DNA from: Lepisosteus oculatus
Lineage: Eukaryota; Chordata; Actinopteri; Semionotiformes; Lepisosteidae
Direction of reading: 5' to 3'
DNA length: 64,000 nucleotides
Assembly: GCF_040954835.1 (NCBI RefSeq)
Contig: NC_090716.1
Location: 1,723,605 to 1,787,604 of the forward strand
Shown: positions 51,335 to 64,000 of the stretch, piece after piece
Layout of the letters: every line of letters begins with the position of its first letter
How positions within the stretch are numbered: the stretch's first letter is position 1
Translations under genes and position numbers: made by a program
Notes under the pieces: generated by a model
The model's input: only the letters and a program-made list of their open reading frames with translations
What the model was told of the DNA's origin: nothing
Database searches by the model: none

Positions 51335-54205
51335 TTGATTTATTTTCCACTTTATTAAGTCAGATTTGTTCCTTTTTTAAAAAACAAAACGTGTATGTTG
51401 GAGGAGAACAATTTTACACTTTTTATAAACGTTTCAAGAACAGTGCAGCACATGCCTAGAAACTGAACACACCGACGGTGAATTTACAAGCTGGCCTGAC
51501 CTTCCCTAACAAAACTTTGGGAAAACCTCCGGAGACAACCAGACTGGAAAAGGCCAGGGATGCGCACAATCCAGGCAGACTACGAAACGTCAGAGAGTCT
51601 GACATCTGTGGAGACCATTCTCTCTCTGAACACAGACAGGTTCCTCCTGCAGTTGGGTACCTAGCGCTCAGGACATGAGGCCTGCAGTGATTCTGGCTGG
51701 GAGCCTCACGTCAAAGCAGAAAAACCATGCCGCAGTTCAGCCGAGAGCAGAGCTGCGTCAGCCCCTGCAGAGTGAGATGTTCCAGCACCGAACAGTCACC
51801 CCGGAGCTGGGAAAAAGAGTCGATTTCTGCTGGAGGGGAAAAGTTTACAACATCGCTGACGAAGTTCATTGCTGGCCACACTGGATCAACAGAGCAGGAA
51901 GTACAGTAACACTGCATTTGCGTCCGTGTGTGCATCAACATCATAGCACAGAGCACGGGAGAGCCGAAACTCAAAAACACACAGCAAACGCAGTGTACTG
52001 ACAGGTGCAGCACATTCCTCGAAAGTGAACACACCGACAGTGGCCTGACCTTCCTTAACAAAACTCGGAGACAGACAGTCTGGAAAAGGCCAGGCACACA
52101 GGTGCGATTTCCCACATCGTCCCCTATCTCTAAAGATGGGAGTCGGTGAACGGTTTACAGAAGCAGAAGAAAGTCTGAACAATTGGCTCTGCGGAGCTTC
52201 TTTCAAACTTGGCATCCATTTTATTTTGTATCTTCAAAATGCAGTACACGCACGCAGAGACACAGTGTGCACACGCTGGTGGGACACATACGATCTTCTC
52301 ACACGTTTAAAATGATATTAAAACAACAACAAAATGAAACACTTTATGGCGACTTCTTATAAGGGGGCTGAACCTGGAAGGGTAGTTTTCTGGCTGAGAG
52401 GTGGGGGTGCATCCCCACCATGTGCCACCGGGGGGCAGTAGAACAGCTCAGGCAGGGCAGGGCATGGTAGGGAGGCTGGAGTCTCAGAACAAGTGCAACA
52501 TTGTGCAACAAGTACAGTAAAAGTAACTTTAAAGCCTGGACACTCACCATCAATCTGCACACTGACCAGGGATCGAAAACCAGTGGCATACGATAAAAAA
52601 AACACTTTCCTCTTAACATAATCTTTCTCATTCACAAACTCTCACGAGTTTTCCAAATACACCGGAACTACCACTCTGTTTAAGCGACAATCTTAATATG
52701 ACAGTAGCCGACATTGAAAACGAAGGGCAAGGGTGAGTAATGTAATAGAGCAGAAGACTTCACCACCTTCGAACCCTTCCCGCTATCTCCTCAGCTGTAG
52801 AGGCGGGGAGTCTGAGGTACAGCCTGAAGTGCACAAGGACGAGCCAAGAGGAAGTGCTCTGGAATTCATTTAATTTTTTTTGATTGCCTTGTAAAATTTA
52901 TTAATACATTTCCCTGCATCTCATGCGGAGGACATCCAAATGTTTTCTTTTTTATCGAGATCCTGACGTTTTCCAAATATGGATAATTTAAACAAAGGAG
53001 GCAGCTGGGCTTGGGAGCTTGTGTGGAACAGGCACCAGGAGCAGCGTTTAGGAACCGTTCAAACGGCGGAAGAAAGTGTCACATGGGGCATGGGGGGTGT
53101 TGATTTTCCTCCTGCTCCCACTCTCTAATTACCCCAGCTGGGGCTGCAGGCCCTGTTCCTTCCTGAGCTCCTATCCGCCCCAGCTGGGGCTGCAGGCCCA
53201 GCTGCCTCCTGAGCTCCAGAGCTCCTAATCCACCCCAGCTGCAGGCCCAGCTGCCTCCTGAGCTCCAGAGCTCCTAATCCACCCCAGCTGGGGCTGCAGT
53301 CCCAGATGCCTCCTGAGCTCCGGAGCTCCTAGCCCACCCCAGATGGGGCTGCAAGCCAGGCTCCTGCCAAGCCAACATCCACCAGGACCGCACCAGGTCA
53401 GAGTGCAAGACGCTCACCCAACATGGCACCCGTGCCCCCCAGTCCACCCCCCAAAAATAAATACAGGATCTGCAAGCCCAGCCCACTGTGGTAGAGGCAG
53501 CCACGGCCAACCCAGGGTTTGTTTTTTTTATTAACTCTGCAGCTGAACCCCCCCACCCCCTAGCCGAATTCCCACGTCCAGGAACCAGAGCCCGAGCTCC
53601 CGTCTGGAAGAGCCTGGTTTCGGGAGGAGAGTCTCCCCTCCCTGCCTTATGGCAACAAACCGCCAGGCGCCAGAGCAGGAGCCTGGCCTGCGGAGATCAA
53701 TAATATTCCACAGACTGTCTACGGGTGTGTGTGTGTGTGTCAATATACAGGTGCAGTACAGCCGCATAAAGATCCATCGAGGGAGAAAGCTTTTTTTTTT
53801 TGGCATCCCAGTCGTACGGCCCACTGGGGACTTCTGGACTGACGCAGTCGCGGCCCGGTCCTCCAACAAAAAGCCCAGCGAGCAGACCGGCTCCAAGACC
53901 GCCGCCCCCCTCCGGTCCTCTCCCGACGAGAGCGCGCGGACTCGAGCCGCGGCCGTCCCCCGGGCGCTCCAGACGACGGCCGGGCGGCTTCGTCTTTTTT
54001 CTCGATTTTTCGTTTATTTTCTCAGCTCCGTTTTTCTAAGCTCGTGCGACGGAAACCCGATTAAGACCCCATAAATATTGCTACCTTTACAAAATGCCAG
54101 ACACATATACAGCATGGCGAGACACACGCACGCACGGACGGGTACACGCAAGTACACACAGACAGCGGAGATATATACAGGCGTGCGGCCGCGCCCTCCG
54201 GCCCG
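51335..54205 (-). other. tollip: Probable 3'UTR of TOLLIP
   Basis: On the minus strand no further coding follows the TOLLIP stop. Two AATAAA signals in a row (plus-strand TTTATT at 51339-51344 and 51351-51356) mark a plausible end, giving a 3'UTR of roughly 2.9 kb; a long 3'UTR is also known for human TOLLIP. The stretch includes a minisatellite at 53124-53370 and an internally duplicated segment (about 51466-51560 and 52027-52105). The end point is inferred, and earlier signals (for example TTTATT near 52898) are possible. Confidence 0.5.
53124..53370. repeat. Imperfect minisatellite, about 4-5 units of 50-65 bp
   Basis: Repeated phrases ccccagctggggctgcaggc and cctgagctccagagctccta recur around 53130, 53175, 53232, 53280 and 53336, with length variation between units. 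It lies in the presumed TOLLIP 3'UTR. Confidence 0.7.
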
Positions 54206-59691
<5,486 letters not shown>

Positions 59692-59960
59692 GGCCGCACT
59701 GCCCGTACCACAGGAGCGTTCGCGGTTGCGTTAGAGGACGACAAACACTATAAGCAGGCTCTTTAAACCGTCCCCACGAACTGCAGAATATTCTATCAAA
59801 ACAGAGAAACGGGACGGCGCTGCGAGAGAAAACCTTCCTTCCTCATCAGCTGACTCGTCTGCTGCCCTCTGCCTGACGTCATCCGGGAGGACCGCCCGGA
59901 GAGGCGGAAGGAAACTGCCTGCTCCCGTGGGCTGCCATCTTGGCTCAACTCCGGCCTAAA
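59692..59960 (-). promoter_or_regulatory. tollip: TOLLIP promoter and 5'UTR
   Basis: GC-rich sequence without a TATA box, upstream of the ATG on the minus strand. It contains a full palindromic CRE (TGACGTCA, 59874-59881), an ETS-type core (CGGAAG, 59905-59910), and a YY1-type site whose minus strand reads CCAAGATGGCAG (59932-59943). Such combinations are typical of housekeeping promoters. The start site was not fixed. Confidence 0.6.
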
Positions 59961-60550
59961 AGAACCTTCTCCCTGGCGGCCTCGGAGCCGAAATGGCGTC
60001 CCTTACTGTAATGCGCCAGTAGAACAGTCAGGTCACAGCCGCTCCGTCATCCCGTGGGTGGGTGGGTGAGTGTGGGGGGAGAGAGGGGTGGAGGATTGCA
60101 CGTCTCGAGCTGATTGTACAGAAATGTCACTGTGCCCTTAAAGAGGCCCCCTGAGGTTTCGCATTAAACCACACCTCTGTGAACACTCCTTCAGACTTCA
60201 GCCCCACCATAAAGCACAGAGTTCCACTGCCAGGCCTGCCCCCAGCGATGAACAAATCACTTTTCTTCCTTCCTGCATTTCAGTTGCGAGCAATTATCTT
60301 CTTATTACATGGCAGCGCTTTTAAGAGCTGACACCAGGAGGCAGTGGAGCAAGCTCCTGTCAACAAGCCCTGTGGTTGAAGCCGATACCCTGGCTCCTTT
60401 CAGCTGCTGGGCGAGATCCTGGCTCAGTTAACTGCGAACTGCCACAGCCAGATGGAGCGAGCGCCTCTCCTCTCGGTGGTCACTGCTCTTGTGTTCCTTA
60501 TTCTAAGAAAATTATTAGAACACGAATTGTGGGATCATCGAGTAGCATAG
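59961..60550. other. Intergenic between TOLLIP and the SINE cluster
   Basis: Nothing recognised beyond short GC-rich and GGGT-rich runs (ggtgggtgggtgagtgtggg near 60056). Confidence 0.35.
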
Positions 60551-61105
60551 TAACAATAATAATAACTGCTTGCACTTATATAGCGCTATTCTGGACTCTC
60601 CACTCAGAGCTCTTTACAGGTCATGGGGATCCCCTCCACCCCCACCAGTGTGCAGCCCCCCCTGGATGATGCTCCAGTCCTCTCACACACACCAGCTCTC
60701 AGTGGGGAGGAGAGCAGAGTGATGAAGCCAGTTCAGAGATGGGGATTATTAGGAGGCCATGACTGGTAAAGGCCAGGGGGAAATTTGGCCAGGACACTGG
60801 GGTAACACCCCTACTCTTTTCGGGAAACGCCCTGGGATTGTTAATGACCACAGAGAGCCAGGACCTCAGCTTTATGTCTCATCTGAAGGACAGCGCCTTT
60901 TTACAGTACAGTGTCCCCGTCACTATACTGGGGCATTAGGACCCACACAGACTCCAGGGTGAGCACCCCCTACTGGCCCCACTAACATCTCTTCCAGCAG
61001 CAGCCTCAGCTTTCCCAGGAGTCTCCCATCCAGGTACTGACCAGGCTCACACTGCTGAGCTCCAGTGGGGCTGCCAGCTGGGAGCTGCAGAGTTACATGG
61101 CTGCT
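60551..61105 (-). mobile_element. 5S-rRNA-derived SINE, antisense
   Basis: Reverse complement of the copy at 58288-58832. It starts with the tail (gcacttatatagcgctattc) and ends with the 5S-like head (tcccatccaggtactgacca ggctcacactgctgagctcc). Confidence 0.85.
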
Positions 61106-61984
61106 GGCCATGTCAGATTAAACAACAACAGAGCCCTGACTATACGTTATAGAGCAGAGAACATGACAGAATTATAGCATCTAAGCAGCAGAGTGAGGCC
61201 CACACGAGGCAATGTCCAGCCAGATGTAAGCATGGGCGTGTGAACTGGAGGGGACGCGGAGGAGAAGTTGGCCAGCAGGGACGTTCTGGAGCGCGATGCC
61301 ATAGAAACCACAGAGGGCGACGCCCCGCCTGTGCCAGCCCTGTTCAGCTGGCGTGTGGCCCGGGTTCGGCCGAAGCAGGTGTGCAGAATATAGGCAGTGG
61401 CGGTAGGAGGCCACACTGCCATGAGATATGACAGCACACGTGAGAAAGACTTCTGTGACTGACAGCTGTCGGGCTTCCGTAACACCCAGCCAGCTGTTCC
61501 AGTACGCAGAAGTCTCCGGACGTAGGAGGGAGTGTAAATGAGAGAAGACACAGTTTTCTTGTTTCCTGCTTAACTGAAGCTCATTTTTTTCTTTCGTTGC
61601 AAAAGCTAAAATTTTGCCCAGCTGTTTATTGAAGCTGCCCAGAGTCTTGGCTTCAGATGTTCCAGACACCCACTACTCTTTGTGTACAGGCGTGTTTACT
61701 ACTGTCTGTCCTGTCGGTTTCCGATTGTGGCTCCATTTCCTCATGGGTTTTCCCTTCTGTACCCCGTAGGACCTTCTAAACTTGAATAAAATCTCCCCTC
61801 TGTCTCCCCTGTTCTAGACTGAAGACGTTTTGCTCCTGTAACATCTCCATACACTGCATTCCCCTGAGATCCAGATGTCTTTCTAATGCTACAATATCTT
61901 TTCTAAGTGTAGAATCTGAATACAGCAAGTTACAGGGGTCTCACTTGTGTGTAATTGTTAAGGTTCAGCATGACTTAACGCCAG

Positions 61985-62515
61985 AAGCCATATCACCCTG
62001 CAGCTCCCAGCTGGCAGCCCCACTGGACCTCAGCAGTGTGAGCCTGGTCAGTACCTGGATGGGAGACTCCTGGGAAAGCTGAGGCTGCTGCTGGAAGAGG
62101 TGTTAGTGGGGCCAGTAGGGGGCGCTCACCCTGCGGTCTGTGTGGGTCCTAATGCCCCAGTATAGTGACAGGGACACTGTACTGTAAAAAGGCGCCGTCC
62201 TTCAGATAAGACATAAAACTGAGGTCCTGACTCTCTGTGGTCATTAAAAATCCCAGGACGTTTCTCAAAAAGAGTAGGGGTGTAACCCCGATGTCCTGGC
62301 TAAATTTCCCCCTGGCCTTTACCAGTCATGGCCTCCTAATAACCCCCCTCTCTGAACTGGCTTCCTCACTCTGCTCTCCTCCCCACTGAGAGCTGGTGTG
62401 TGTGAGAGGACTGGAGCATCATCCAGGTGGGGCTGCACACTGGTGGGGGTGGAGGGGATCCCCATGACCTGTAACGAGCTCTGAATACAGGGCTCGTATA
62501 AGTGTCAGGAGTTAC
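61985..62515 (+). mobile_element. 5S-rRNA-derived SINE, sense
   Basis: The head at 61985 is the best 5S match here (gccatatcaccctgcagctc; gcctggtcagtacctggatg). The body is shared with the other copies, and the tail is disrupted (gctctgaatacagggctcgt). The 61106-61984 stretch before it has no recognised gene; open frames there are not conserved-looking. Confidence 0.85.
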
Positions 62516-62619
62516 TGATTTGAATTCCACACTTTTTGCTCTTTACCCAAGTATTTTGTGTGATTCTTTACTGCTTCACTACAGTGCCCTGGAGGGAAAA
62601 TCGGAAAATATCCAAAAAA

Positions 62620-62959
62620 AAAGTCAGATCCGGTCAGCATATATCCGGTCAGTTTAACTTCTAAACGGTTAACTATCATCAGCGGTTGGAATCCAGTACC
62701 GGAGTAGGTGGGGCTGTGTTTTCACCCGGCCCTCTGCAGCCGGTGACGCTGTTTCCCAGCCGGAGGGTTTGAGTGTTACAGCCGGCACGGGTGCCGATGG
62801 AGGTGTCGGGGGTGGCAGCCGCGGGCAAGTTGCGCGTTTGTTATCATAGACCCTAGCGAAGACTCCACGCGTCCCCACGTCTCCCGTGGAGTGAAACCTG
62901 CCTCTGCAGCCCCGGCCACAGCCACGGAATCAGGAGCGGCCGCTTCTGAGGGGGAAAAG
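62620..62959 (+). promoter_or_regulatory. gtf2h1: Probable GTF2H1 promoter and first noncoding exon
   Basis: CpG-rich stretch about 1 kb before the GTF2H1 ATG. The ATG itself follows a splice acceptor, so a noncoding first exon must exist upstream. GAAAAG|GTACCG at 62959 is a candidate donor. Nothing else ties this stretch to the gene; RNA evidence is lacking. Confidence 0.4.
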
Positions 62960-63762
62960 GTACCGGTTGTTGTCGTTCGGCGACTTTTGCGCTGTGCACC
63001 GTGGTGGAAGGAGCAGAGGGGGTTGTAGTTACTTTTGAGCGCTGTCACCTATTTAAAGAAAGAAACCCGAGTGTCAGACCCCTGCTGAGCCCTTGATTCG
63101 CTTTTAAAACGAGGTTTTATCTGCGCTGGGGGCATTAGGGCGTGTGTCAGGTATTAAGTAATGGGCTTTGGCGAGTCTGAACACGGTTGGAGAGCAATTC
63201 TGTGTCTCACTGGACTCACAAGGTTCCGTCGACACTGCGCTCCGGTACAGTAACTAAGCCCTCACACCACGTACATGTCATTCTCATAATATTTTTGCCA
63301 TTGCCGGTGATACTTGTTTTTATTGTAGCCTAACCGATGGCGATTAAATATTAATCTTGCAGCGCTGAAACAAGTAGGGAAGCAGGGCACAGAGCAGTCG
63401 GAGTGCATGTTGCGGTGCAGCACCTGTGTCCACCTTCGTCAGCGGTGGAGTTTGCGGTTGTATTGAGCTGTTGTATGCAGTTTCCCTGGGGCTTGTGCTC
63501 TGCTGCAGCTCTCTCCCAGCCGGTACCGTGCCCGGGACAGGGAGAGCGCTTTCTGGGTCAGCCGGATAGACGTGCTGTTGGGGGGGGCTTGAATTTTAAT
63601 CTGCACGGCACGCACTTCCGTTATGAGACCGTGCGCCGGCCCGGGAGGTGTTAGTGTCGTGGTTCCTCTGGACCGGGGGCCAAGGAGCTGACTGCTCAGA
63701 GGAACTCATCCGGCTGGCTTGTCGATGGAGCCAACACTGCCACACACACATACACTGTGTGT

Positions 63763-63765
<3 letters not shown>

Positions 63766-63825
<60 letters not shown>

Positions 63826-63960
63826 GTCCTGCCCTCTCCTGTCTCTCTCTCTCCCCTCCTCTCCCGTCTCTCTCTCTCTCCTCCTCTCCCGTCCTGCTCT
63901 CTCTCTCTCTCTCTCTCTCTCCTCCTCTCCCGTCCTGCCCTCTCCTGTCTCTCTCTCTCA
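63766..63960 (+). repeat. (CT)n microsatellite at the GTF2H1 acceptor
   Basis: Long CT tract with a few interruptions (ctgtcctgccctc, cctctcccgtc). It runs straight into the acceptor TCTCTCTCAG before the GTF2H1 start exon. Confidence 0.95.
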
Positions 63961-63963
63961 GCC

Positions 63964-64000
63964 ATGGCCGCCTCCTCGGAGGAGGTGCTGCTGGTGGTCA
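63964..64000 (+). CDS. gtf2h1: GTF2H1, TFIIH core subunit p62, first 12 codons (partial)
   Basis: ATG at 63964 opens MAASSEEVLLVV, then the window ends. This closely matches the N-terminus of vertebrate GTF2H1 (human MATSSEEVLLIV), the p62 subunit of TFIIH. TFIIH acts in RNA polymerase II initiation and nucleotide excision repair, and the N-terminal PH domain of p62 starts here. The ATG lies three bases after a splice acceptor AG, in good Kozak context (CAGCCATGG), so the 5'UTR is spliced. The call rests on 12 residues but they are distinctive. Confidence 0.85.
   Translation, partial: MAASSEEVLLVV

Noticed and set aside
63696-63965. Arg/Glu-rich minus-strand open frame
   Set aside because: Reading of the antisense of the (CT)n microsatellite.
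63964-64000. BRSK2 as the gene starting at the right edge, as expected from mammalian order
   Set aside because: The 12 visible residues match the GTF2H1 N-terminus and not that of BRSK2.

Overview
The window is nuclear DNA of a vertebrate, most likely a ray-finned fish. The evidence is a gel-forming mucin locus beside TOLLIP, split genes with GT/AG introns, a CR1/L2/Rex1-like LINE with FSDD reverse transcriptase, tRNA-derived SINEs, and a family of 5S-rRNA-derived SINEs. The species cannot be fixed from the sequence; a non-teleost or early-branching fish is a guess.

Layout. (1) 1-3942, + strand: the last eight exons of a secreted mucin (mucin A), cut by the window edge. (2) 3943-9371: intergenic, with a decayed extra copy of the mucin last exon, a LINE scrap, a SINE and a 37-bp minisatellite. 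(3) 9372-45973, + strand: one complete gel-forming mucin (mucin B). I can place 49 coding exons that join in phase to 6010 codons including the stop (6009 aa). Order: signal peptide, D1, D2, D'D3, five CysD (WxxW) domains within Thr/Pro/Ser-rich sequence carried by a single 11.4-kb exon, D4 with a GDPH motif, VWC modules and a C-terminal cystine knot. (4) 46829-48154: an orphan copy of D2 exons, broken inside exons at both ends. (5) 48.7-49.85 kb: a 104-bp minisatellite. (6) 54206-59691, - strand: complete six-exon TOLLIP (275 aa), with a probable 3'UTR to about 51.3 kb and a promoter near 59.7-59.95 kb. (7) 60.5-62.5 kb: 5S-derived SINEs. (8) 63964-64000, + strand: the first 12 codons of GTF2H1 (TFIIH p62), after a long CT repeat.

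Genes together. The mucins encode secreted polymers: N-terminal D domains multimerise, the PTS tract carries O-glycans, and the C-terminal knot dimerises. The tract shows repeated local duplication at several scales: 30-nt, 105-nt, 324-nt and 3003-bp units inside the giant exon, and kilobase-scale copying of exon blocks between genes. The first 4 kb of the window is nearly identical, introns included, to 42.6-46.05 kb, which implies recent duplication or gene conversion between neighbouring mucins. TOLLIP and GTF2H1 are ordinary housekeeping-type genes flanking the cluster. No wholly new system was found; the most notable content is the mucin cluster's nested duplication and the remnants it left.
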